Source: Planctomycetota bacterium (GTDB taxonomy: Bacteria; Planctomycetota; Planctomycetia; Pirellulales; UBA1268). From it: a stretch of DNA of 10,152 nt. Location of the stretch: the NCBI GenBank assembly GCA_003669255.1, contig QWPO01000027.1:1-10152 (forward strand), given 5' to 3'. Numbering within the stretch: position 1 is the first letter of the stretch; every line of letters starts with the position of its first letter. Positions 1 to 6,632 of this stretch are shown here, piece by piece. Both the position numbers and the translations under genes were made by a program. The notes beneath the pieces are model-generated. The model saw only the letters and a list, made by a program, of their open reading frames with translations. It was not told the origin of the DNA and searched no databases.

Positions 1-1017
1 GCCCCAGAGGGGCCGCCACCCCACCACCACCAGCGCCGCGCCAAGACACAGGCTCGGGCCGAAGGGAAGCTCCGTCTCACTGTGGAGCACGAGCTGCGCA
101 ACGCCGTGCGCCAGCCCGATGAAGACCGCGAGGAAGCACGCGAGCACGCAGGGCTGCCAGCCGAGCCACGCGCCTACCATCGCCATCAGCGTCACGTCGC
201 CGAGCCCCATCGCCTCTCGGCCGAGGGCCCGTGACGCACCCGCGCGGGTGAGCCAGACCATTCCGGCGGAGACGGCGAGCCCACCGAGCGCCGACACCAG
301 TCCGCGCCAGTGGTCGCCACCCACCAGCCACGTGGTCACCACGACCCCCGCGCCCGTAATCGCGACGAGCGGCCGCGGGGCGACCAGCCGCCGCCACCAC
401 GCCCCCATCCTGGTTTCGGAAACTCCGGGCTCCGTGCCCACGAGCCACCAGACGGTGAACGCGACGATCGCGATGGCCAGCCCCGCGAGTGAGGGCGCCG
501 GCTCGAGCCACGTCGGCCACGGGCCTCGTAGCGGACCGACGAACCCGAGCACGTCGGCCTCGCGCAGAGGCGGCGCAAACGAGCGGGGCACCTCGCGGAT
601 CACCGGCAGGAGCCCATCGGGCCACGCGGCAAGCGCCGCCAAACCGGCCAGCACACCAGGCACGGTGATCGCGTCGGGGATGATGCGATGCCTGAGATCG
701 ACCCAGGTGGCGGCGGCCAGGAGCAGGAACAGGGTTCCGTGAAGGGCGAATCGCGTGGCGAGCATCGCCAACGAGGCATCTGCTCCCTCCGGCACGAGGC
801 CGCGACAAAGCACCTCCCACCACCACAGGGACAGCGCCGCCGCGGCGGCGACCACGGGCGTCCAGAGCATGGCCCTCGAACCCGGGGGAATGCTCGGCTC
901 GACCAGCCGGCCCACCCCGGCGACGAGCAGGCGACCGCCGACGAGACCGGCAACCGCCGCGAGGATCGACCCGATGACCGTCGCCATACCGGATAGCGAT
1001 GTCGCCTCAGAAATCAT
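1..1017 (-). CDS. A24-family prepilin peptidase (type IV leader peptidase), C-terminus cut by window edge
   Basis: This is an integral membrane aspartyl protease that would cleave type IV pilin-like or type II secretion pseudopilin leaders at the inner membrane. I translated the frame directly: it stays open for 339 codons from the ATG at 1017 to base 1, with no stop. Both signature aspartates of the family are visible: WVDLRHRIIPD (D107) and GLGD (G271-D274), the second followed by a hydrophobic stretch. Hydrophobic segments lie near residues 11-39, 50-70, 83-106, 116-136, 178-196, 218-233, 240-256, 275-300 and 320-336. Two features are odd. The N-terminal part lacks the CxxC pairs of the classical methyltransferase/zinc domain. 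The aspartates are 167 residues apart, against roughly 60-70 in classical PilD-type enzymes. The ATG overlaps the aroK stop as ATGA, which suggests translational coupling. The enzyme family is well supported; the substrates are unknown. Confidence 0.88.
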   Translation of the reverse strand, partial: MISEATSLSGMATVIGSILAAVAGLVGGRLLVAGVGRLVEPSIPPGSRAMLWTPVVAAAAALSLWWWEVLCRGLVPEGADASLAMLATRFALHGTLFLLLAAATWVDLRHRIIPDAITVPGVLAGLAALAAWPDGLLPVIREVPRSFAPPLREADVLGFVGPLRGPWPTWLEPAPSLAGLAIAIVAFTVWWLVGTEPGVSETRMGAWWRRLVAPRPLVAITGAGVVVTTWLVGGDHWRGLVSALGGLAVSAGMVWLTRAGASRALGREAMGLGDVTLMAMVGAWLGWQPCVLACFLAVFIGLAHGVAQLVLHSETELPFGPSLCLGAALVVVGWRPLWG

Positions 1018-1571
1018 CGCGAATGCTCCGGTGACGCCGTGGCGGAGCGATCCCAGGTGGCGAGCCACTCGACGATGCGCTCGGCGATCCGGCCCGCGGG
1101 CTCGACCCCGGTGTCGAAGCGCACGTCGGCGCACGATCGATAGTGCGGCTCGCGAGCCGCCAGCGTGTCGGCGACTTCCGCGAGCGGATCGGCGCCCGAG
1201 AGCCCCGGTCGCCGGACGGCGGTCATCGGATCGGCCGCCAGTCTCGCCCGCACCACGTCGGCGGCGGCATCGAGCCAGATCACGGGGCGGCCGCGGTCCC
1301 GGAGCAGTTCGCGATTGGCCTGGCGGAGCACCACGCCTCCACCGGTGGCAAGAATCAGCGGCGGACCAGCGAGCAGCTCGGCGAGAACGATCGACTCGAG
1401 GTCGCGGAAGCCCGCCTCGCCGCGGTCGGCGATCAGGGCCGCGATCGACATGCCGGCCCGCTGCTCAACCACCTCGTCGGCATCCACCGCGGGGATTCCC
1501 AGCCGCGGCACGAGCAACGCCGCCACGGTCGATTTGCCGCAGCCGCGATAACCGATGAGTGTCAGCCGCAT
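1014..1571 (-). CDS. aroK: Shikimate kinase
   Basis: The enzyme phosphorylates shikimate with ATP to shikimate 3-phosphate in the cytoplasm, the fifth step of the chorismate pathway. The protein has 185 residues from the chosen start, normal for a single-domain shikimate kinase. Visible motifs are the Walker A loop GYRGCGKST (residues 7-15), the DAD acidic pair (D30, D32), substrate-side R56 in GFRDLE, the GGG loop at 77-79, the lid RRPG (R121) and R140 in REPHYR. I chose the ATG at 1571 because a GGAG lies 8 bases upstream and the protein then begins directly at the beta strand before the P-loop. A GTG at 1607, overlapping the aroDE stop, would add 12 residues. The gene lies directly downstream of aroDE, so pathway steps three to five are together. 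It ends in an ATGA overlap with the prepilin peptidase. Confidence 0.95.
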   Translation of the reverse strand: MRLTLIGYRGCGKSTVAALLVPRLGIPAVDADEVVEQRAGMSIAALIADRGEAGFRDLESIVLAELLAGPPLILATGGGVVLRQANRELLRDRGRPVIWLDAAADVVRARLAADPMTAVRRPGLSGADPLAEVADTLAAREPHYRSCADVRFDTGVEPAGRIAERIVEWLATWDRSATASPEHSR

Positions 1572-1579
1572 TATCGCTT

Positions 1580-1583
1580 CTCC
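1580..1583 (-). promoter_or_regulatory. Ribosome binding site of aroK
   Basis: On the minus strand GGAG is followed by 8 bases and then ATG (1571-1569). This site decides between the ATG at 1571 and the upstream GTG at 1607, which overlaps the aroDE stop codon and has no comparable purine-rich sequence at the right distance. Confidence 0.65.
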
Positions 1584-1603
1584 ATCTGCGATCGCTGGGC
1601 CGC

Positions 1604-3100
1604 TCACAACGGCTGCTTAGCCGACGCCGTGGCCCGCTTGAGCGCCTCGCGCATCACCTGCGGCGGCGGTTCCGCACCGTGCCAGATGCGATACTGGATC
1701 GCCGCCTGCCGCACGAACATCTCCACGCCGGTGACGGTTCGGCATCCGGCACTCCGCGCTTCCTTGATGAGCAGGGTGTTCTCCGGATTGTAGACGGTGT
1801 CGAAGACCACCATGTACGGCCGGAGGTGCTCCTTGTCGTAGGGGCTCTCGTCGACGTTGGGATGCATGCCAACCGGCGTGGCATTGACGATGCCGTCGTA
1901 GGGCATCCGGTGCCGGGCGGCCCACTCCACCGACTTGCAGCCCACCTCGGCCGCGATCTTCTTGGCACGATCGGCCGTGCGAGAGGTCACCGTCACCTCC
2001 ACGCCCTTCTTCTTGAGGCCAAACGCCACGGCCCGCGCAGCCCCTCCCGCGCCGAGCACGAGGGTGGTCTTCAGTCCGAGCCCGTCGCTCGTCTCCCGCT
2101 CGTCCCCCTGCAGGGCCGCGACGAGGCTCTCCACGGCGGCGATCGCGTCGGTGTTGGCGGCCGTGATCCCGTCGGCGGCGAACGACAGTGTGTTGGCGGC
2201 ACCGATCGACTTCACGAGATCATCCGCGTGCGCCGTGTGCTTGAGCACCGCCTCCTTGTGTGGGATCGTCACGCTCAGGCCCGCCAGCGGCCACCGCGAC
2301 GCGGCCGAGAGAAACTCGTCGAGCTGCTCGGCTGGCACCCGAAAGGGCAGGTAGACCGCGTCGATGCCGGCGACGGCCAGGGCTGCGTTGTGGACCACGG
2401 GCGACAGGCTGTGGGCCACCGGATCGGCGACCACGCCATAGATCCTCGTCGCCGCGGTGATCGATTCGTAGCGGTACATCTCCCGCATCTGCCGCCAGCC
2501 GATCTGGCCGGGGGCGAGAACGCGGTCGTCGTTGAACGTGGCGAAGGTGAAGGGGGCGCCGAACCGGCCGCCGAGGATCCGGGTCGGAACGCCGATCTCG
2601 CCCATGCAGATTCCGACCGTGGGCAGCTTGCTGGCGTTCACCATCTGGAGCATCCGCAGGTTATCGGTGGGGTGATTCGCCATCCCCGCGACCTTCACCA
2701 CATCCGCGTCCATCGAGGACAGCCGCTTGTGCAGCAGGGTCAGGTCGGCTGGGGTCTTCTGAAAGTCGTGGTGGCTGACGATCCGCTTCGTCGCCCCGTA
2801 CCGCGGGACGCCTGCGGCGATGTCGTCTTCGAGGTCAACGTAGTCGGCTCCTTCGACGATCGCGGTCCGCAGCAGCGTCCGCCGAGCCTCCTCCGAATGC
2901 TCCCAGCGGCCGCCGTCGCTCTTCCGCCGACACGTCACGATCACCGGGCAGGGGCGATCCCGGAGCAGCCGCCTCACCTGCACCTCGCCCTGGATGTAAT
3001 CAAGCCGCAGCTCGACGAGGCGGATGCCGTTTTCCACCAGATGCTTGTGCTCGGCGATCATGTGCCGGTGCCGGCCGCGGCCAATGCTCACGCAGATCAT
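1604..3100 (-). CDS. aroDE: Bifunctional type I 3-dehydroquinate dehydratase / shikimate dehydrogenase
   Basis: A fused enzyme catalysing two consecutive steps: dehydration of 3-dehydroquinate to 3-dehydroshikimate, then NADPH-dependent reduction to shikimate. The 498 residues equal the sum of a type I AroD and an AroE. Residues 1-212 are the dehydratase: ELRLD (E30, R32), SHHDF with the probable catalytic H111, VVKVA with the Schiff-base lysine K136, and APGQ at 196-199. Residues 219-498 are the dehydrogenase: the shikimate-binding HSLSP (230-234), catalytic K282 in TIPHKEA, NTD ending at D318, the nucleotide loop GAGGAAR (351-357) and NATPVGM. All key residues are present, so both halves look active. 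The start has a GAGGA 6 bases upstream. It is preceded by the largest gap on this side of the window, so it may have its own promoter. Such fusions are known in plants and some bacteria, including planctomycetes and chlamydiae. Confidence 0.95.
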   Translation of the reverse strand: MICVSIGRGRHRHMIAEHKHLVENGIRLVELRLDYIQGEVQVRRLLRDRPCPVIVTCRRKSDGGRWEHSEEARRTLLRTAIVEGADYVDLEDDIAAGVPRYGATKRIVSHHDFQKTPADLTLLHKRLSSMDADVVKVAGMANHPTDNLRMLQMVNASKLPTVGICMGEIGVPTRILGGRFGAPFTFATFNDDRVLAPGQIGWRQMREMYRYESITAATRIYGVVADPVAHSLSPVVHNAALAVAGIDAVYLPFRVPAEQLDEFLSAASRWPLAGLSVTIPHKEAVLKHTAHADDLVKSIGAANTLSFAADGITAANTDAIAAVESLVAALQGDERETSDGLGLKTTLVLGAGGAARAVAFGLKKKGVEVTVTSRTADRAKKIAAEVGCKSVEWAARHRMPYDGIVNATPVGMHPNVDESPYDKEHLRPYMVVFDTVYNPENTLLIKEARSAGCRTVTGVEMFVRQAAIQYRIWHGAEPPPQVMREALKRATASAKQPL

Positions 3101-3106
3101 CGCAGG

Positions 3107-3111
3107 TCCTC
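3107..3111 (-). promoter_or_regulatory. Ribosome binding site of aroDE
   Basis: GAGGA on the minus strand lies 6 bases before the ATG at 3100-3098. It supports this start and therefore the short N-terminus, which enters the first dehydratase beta strand almost at once. Confidence 0.65.
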
Positions 3112-3193
3112 GGAAGTGAACGTCTTGCGCATGGGGGCCGGGAGTGTCATACGGGTTCTCGGTGAACGGTGCCCGGCCGGCTGTACAAGCCCA

Positions 3194-3265
3194 ACGCCGT
3201 GAGGCGTGGGATGCACCACCAACAGTGGCCGCATCCAGCGTGGTTCGCCCGCGGCCTCACGGCCG
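3194..3265. repeat. Cluster of three small palindromes in the mutL-aroDE gap
   Basis: The 217-base gap 3101-3317 has no gene. It holds three inverted repeats: ACGCC-GTGA-GGCGT at 3194-3207; an imperfect hairpin at 3209-3236 (GGATGC pairing with GCATCC, enclosing CCAC/GTGG around CAACA); and CGGCC-TCAC-GGCCG at 3252-3265. The first and third share the same GTGA loop on opposite strands, like an inverted pair of REP-type elements. None is followed by a T-run in the direction of transcription, so a classical terminator is not supported. They could be REP-like repeats, mRNA-stabilising folds or chance GC palindromes. I could not fit a convincing sigma-70 or sigma-54 promoter in this gap. Confidence 0.5.
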
Positions 3266-3317
3266 GTCGGCTTTCACGCGCTACGCATTCGATCGCGAAA
3301 ATCATCTGTTCCCCGTA

Positions 3318-5123
3318 TCAAGTGCGCCGAAACTGGCGGTCGAGGTCCTGCCGCGAGAGCGTCAACGACGTGGGCCGGCCGTGGGGGCAGTGGTGCGATT
3401 CGGAGACGACGCGGCGATCCCGAACGAGGGCGTCGACCTCCGTCTGGGAGAGCCGGTCGCCGGCCTTGATCGCGGCCCGGCAGGCGAGTCCGTGGAGCAC
3501 CTCGTCCACCAGCACGCTCATGCCGCCCCCCGAGGCCGCAGTCGAGGAGAGCCGGTCGAGCACCTCCCGCACGATCTCGGCGGCGGGCGTGTCGCCGGCG
3601 AGCGCCGGCTTCGAGGTCACGATCACGGTGCTGCCGCCAAACGGCTCGATCTTCATGCCGGCCCGCTCGAGTGTGCCCACGTGCTCGTGCACGAGTTCCA
3701 GTTCGGCCGGGGCGAGGTCGACCTTCTCGGGCACGAGCAGCGGCTGCACCTCGAGCCCGCCCACCTCCACCGCCGCCTTGAACTTCTCATAGAGCAGCCG
3801 CTCGTGGAGCGCGTGCTGGTCGATCACCTCGATGCCGGCCGCCGTCTCCACCACGAGGTAGCGGTCGTGCATCTGCACGGCGAGTTCCTCGCCTGCCACG
3901 GGCCGGGAGACGTCGTCCACCTCCCAGGCCGGCGGGGCAGCCACCACGTCGCCGGGGGCCCGCGACGCAAGCTCCCGATCGCCGCCCGCCGGTTCGACGG
4001 GCCAGAGAGTTCGCGGAGCCGGCGCCACGATCCGCTCGCCGAAGGTGTCGCGGCCGCTGTGGCCAGCCGGCGAAAACGGCTCGAACTCGGGCAGGGTCGC
4101 CACGTTCGGCCGCGAAGGCTCGAGCCGCGTGGTGACGTTGGCCGCCAGGAACTTCGTGCGAAGGGCCGAGAGCACGAGGCGATAGAGCCGCGACGGCTCA
4201 CGAAACCGCACCTCCATCTTGGCGGGATGCACGTTGACGTCGACGGCATCGGGCGGAAGGTCGAAGGCGAGAAAGGCAATCGGCTGCCGTCCCGAGAGCA
4301 GCAGGCCACGATAGGCCTCCTGCACGGCGTGGAGGATCGAGCGGTCGCGGAACGGCCGGCCGCCGACGAACAGGTGCTGCAGCCGGCCGCTGGCCACGTC
4401 GTCCTCCGGGCGGCCCACGAACCCGTGCACCGACACCTCGCCATCGTCAGCCTCGACCTCGATGAGCCTGCCGGCCACCTCGGCACCAAACAGTCCGGCG
4501 ATCCGGTCGCGCCATGAGTTCGTCGCCGGCAGGTCGTGCACCCGACGGCCATTGTGGACAAGGCTGAAGGCCACAGCAGGATGGGCGAGCGCCGTGCGGA
4601 CGAAGGCCTCCGAGGCATGCGACCACTCGGTCTGCGGCGCCCTGAGAAACGATCGCCGCGCCGGCACATTGCCGAAGAGCTGATGGACCTCGACCGTGGT
4701 GCCGACGGCGCACCCATCGGGCCGGACCTCGTCGGCGCGGCCGCCATCCACGGTGATCGTCGCGCCCGTGCCATCCGGTGTCCGCGAGCGGATCACGACC
4801 CGCGAGACCTCGGCGATGCTCGCGAGTGCCTCCCCGCGGAATCCGAGCGTGCCGATCCGCTCGAGGTCTTCGGCAACCTGCAACTTGCTCGTCGCGTGGG
4901 CTGTCACCGCGAGCGGCAGGTCGTCGGCCTCGATGCCGCCGCCATCATCGACCACCCTGACCAGCGCGATCCCACCCTGGTCGAGGGCGACGTCGATCCG
5001 CGTCGGAGAGGCGTCGAGCGCGTTCTCGAGCAGCTCCTTGACCACGCTCGCCGGCCGCTCCACCACCTCGCCGGCGGCGATGCGGTTGACGACCGACATC
5101 GGGAGTTGATGGATGCGTCCCAT
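3318..5123 (-). CDS. mutL: DNA mismatch repair protein MutL, endonuclease type
   Basis: MutL links mismatch recognition by MutS to strand incision and excision. The protein has 601 residues, within the normal range. Residues 1 to about 330 are the GHKL ATPase and transducer region: ELLENALDAS (catalytic E33, N34), DDGGGI (59-64), and ATSK followed by GFRGEAL (94-100). A proline-rich variable linker runs from about 335 to 410. The C-terminal dimerisation domain has the complete endonuclease set: DQHA at 435-438 with E441 and E446, ACR at 547-549 and CPHGRP at 579-584. A QPLL motif and a terminal QFRR resemble elements that line the nuclease site. This is the pattern of nicking MutL proteins in bacteria without MutH and Dam-directed repair. 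The ATG lies 12 bases after the regulator stop with no clear Shine-Dalgarno, so co-translation with the upstream gene is likely. No mutS is nearby. Confidence 0.97.
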   Translation of the reverse strand: MGRIHQLPMSVVNRIAAGEVVERPASVVKELLENALDASPTRIDVALDQGGIALVRVVDDGGGIEADDLPLAVTAHATSKLQVAEDLERIGTLGFRGEALASIAEVSRVVIRSRTPDGTGATITVDGGRADEVRPDGCAVGTTVEVHQLFGNVPARRSFLRAPQTEWSHASEAFVRTALAHPAVAFSLVHNGRRVHDLPATNSWRDRIAGLFGAEVAGRLIEVEADDGEVSVHGFVGRPEDDVASGRLQHLFVGGRPFRDRSILHAVQEAYRGLLLSGRQPIAFLAFDLPPDAVDVNVHPAKMEVRFREPSRLYRLVLSALRTKFLAANVTTRLEPSRPNVATLPEFEPFSPAGHSGRDTFGERIVAPAPRTLWPVEPAGGDRELASRAPGDVVAAPPAWEVDDVSRPVAGEELAVQMHDRYLVVETAAGIEVIDQHALHERLLYEKFKAAVEVGGLEVQPLLVPEKVDLAPAELELVHEHVGTLERAGMKIEPFGGSTVIVTSKPALAGDTPAAEIVREVLDRLSSTAASGGGMSVLVDEVLHGLACRAAIKAGDRLSQTEVDALVRDRRVVSESHHCPHGRPTSLTLSRQDLDRQFRRT

Positions 5124-5135
5124 GCGGCGAAGGGC

Positions 5136-6581
5136 TCAGGTGAGCTGGTATTCCTTGATCTTGCGATACAAGGTCCGCTCGCCGATGCCGAGGAGGTCGG
5201 CTGCCTGCTCGCGGTTGCCACCGGTGAGCTTGAGCGTCTCCGCGATGAACACCTTCTCGATCTCCTCGAGCGGTCGGCCGACGAGGGCGGAGAGCCCGGC
5301 GGTCATGTCGACGGCCGCGGTCGAGGTGGCGGCCACCGGCGCGTCAGGATCGAGTTCGAGCGGCAGGTCATCGACGTCGAGCGTCTCGTCGAAGTCGACC
5401 ACGACCATGCTCTCGATCACGTTCCGCAGCTGCCGGACGTTACCGGGCCAGGCATAGGAGCCGAGCTTGACGCGGGCCGGGAGCGACAGCCCCTTGATGG
5501 TCTTGCCGTGCCGCCTCGAAAACTGCTTGAGGAAGTGTTCGATGAGCAGCGGGATGTCGCCGGCCCGGTCGCGGAGGGGCGGGATGGCGATCGTCACCAC
5601 CTTGAGGCGGTGGTAGAGGTCGCTGCGAAACACACCCGAGGCGATCGCGTCTTCCAGGTTGCGATTGGTGGCCGAGAGGATCCGCACGTTCACGCGCACC
5701 GGCGTGTTGGAGCCGACGCGGGTGATCTCCCCCGACTCGAGCACCCGCAGGAGCTTGATCTGCGTCGCCATCGGCATGTCGCCGACCTCGTCGAGAAACA
5801 GCGTGCCGCCGTTGGCGTACTCGAACTTGCCGATCCGGTCGCTAGAGGCGTCAGTGAAGGCGCCGCGAACGTGGCCGAAGAGCTCGCTCTCGAGGATGTT
5901 TTCGCTGAGCGCGGCGCAGTTGAGCGCCACGAACGGCTTGCTCTTTCGCGGGCTGTTCTGATGCACGGCCTGGGCGACGAGCTCCTTGCCGGTGCCGGTC
6001 TCGCCTTGAATCAGCACGGTGGCGTCGGTCGGGGCGATCCGCTTCAGCCGTTCGATGAGCGAGAGCATCTGCGGGCTCGAGCCGATCACGCCCTCGAAGC
6101 CAAACTTTTCGTCGAGCCGCCGATTGAGTTCGACGTTCTGACGCCGCAGCCGCACGCCTTCGGCGGCCTTCTCAACCGCCGCCCGCAGGTGGGCCATGTC
6201 GAGCGGCTTCTGCAGATACGTGAAGGCACCTTGCTGCATCGCCGACACGGCCGACGGAATCGTGCCGTGCCCCGTGACGACGATCACCTCGGTCTCGGTC
6301 GAGGCTTTCTTGGCCCGGGCGAGGATCTCGAGGCCACCGATGTCGTTCATCATCAGGTCGGTGACCACGATGTCGAACAGCTCAGCCTCGATCCGCCGGC
6401 TTCCGTCGGTGCCGCTGCCCACCACCGTCACGGTGTGACCCAGCCTGCCGAGCACCTCGCCCATCGTGCGGGCGTGCACGATGTCGTTGTCGACCACCAA
6501 AACCCGCATCGCCGCCGGCCCCGCGACCGCGTCGGCGGCCGGGTCGTGCTCAGGTGCTGGGGGTGGTGGTGTCGAAGCCAT
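5136..6581 (-). CDS. Sigma-54-dependent response regulator, NtrC family
   Basis: A phosphorylation-controlled activator of sigma-54 RNA polymerase. The receiver (about 25-140) has phospho-acceptor D75 in VVTDLMM, T103 and K125 in QKP. The AAA+ domain (about 163-395) has Walker A GETGTGKE (193-200), the loop GAFTDA (240-245) in place of consensus GAFTGA, Walker B GGTLFLDE (258-265) and the arginine-finger region FRSDLYHRL. The C-terminus (about 453-481) is a Fis-type helix-turn-helix (NREQAADLLGIGERTLYRKI). The acidic pocket reads VVDND, so one usual aspartate is asparagine (N32). The first 24 residues are rich in proline and alanine. An internal ATG at 6509 (M25) would start exactly at the receiver, and neither start has a clear Shine-Dalgarno, so the N-terminus is uncertain. 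The histidine kinase 51 bases upstream is its obvious partner. Target genes are unknown. Confidence 0.93.
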   Translation of the reverse strand: MASTPPPPAPEHDPAADAVAGPAAMRVLVVDNDIVHARTMGEVLGRLGHTVTVVGSGTDGSRRIEAELFDIVVTDLMMNDIGGLEILARAKKASTETEVIVVTGHGTIPSAVSAMQQGAFTYLQKPLDMAHLRAAVEKAAEGVRLRRQNVELNRRLDEKFGFEGVIGSSPQMLSLIERLKRIAPTDATVLIQGETGTGKELVAQAVHQNSPRKSKPFVALNCAALSENILESELFGHVRGAFTDASSDRIGKFEYANGGTLFLDEVGDMPMATQIKLLRVLESGEITRVGSNTPVRVNVRILSATNRNLEDAIASGVFRSDLYHRLKVVTIAIPPLRDRAGDIPLLIEHFLKQFSRRHGKTIKGLSLPARVKLGSYAWPGNVRQLRNVIESMVVVDFDETLDVDDLPLELDPDAPVAATSTAAVDMTAGLSALVGRPLEEIEKVFIAETLKLTGGNREQAADLLGIGERTLYRKIKEYQLT

Positions 6582-6632
6582 AAACGGGATGGTACGGAGC
6601 GTGCGGGGCGGGCGTCCAGTTGCGGAGGGTCG

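Noticed and set aside
77..826. A 249-codon minus-strand frame
   Set aside because: It is an arginine-rich shadow. The frame that carries both prepilin peptidase motifs is a different minus-strand frame, open from 1017 to base 1.
1572..1607. GTG start of aroK overlapping the aroDE stop
   Set aside because: It is possible, but it adds 12 non-conserved residues and has no ribosome binding site, whereas the ATG at 1571 has GGAG at 8 bases.
1559..3202. A 547-codon open frame on the plus strand
   Set aside because: Antisense to aroDE, with the same low-complexity composition and no recognisable domain; a by-product of codon bias.
3101..3317. Sigma-70 or sigma-54 promoter for aroDE
   Set aside because: Partial matches exist, such as TATGAC, but no pair of boxes with correct spacing could be found by eye.
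3144..4517. A 457-codon open frame on the plus strand
   Set aside because: Antisense to mutL and unlike any known protein; a by-product of GC-rich codon use.
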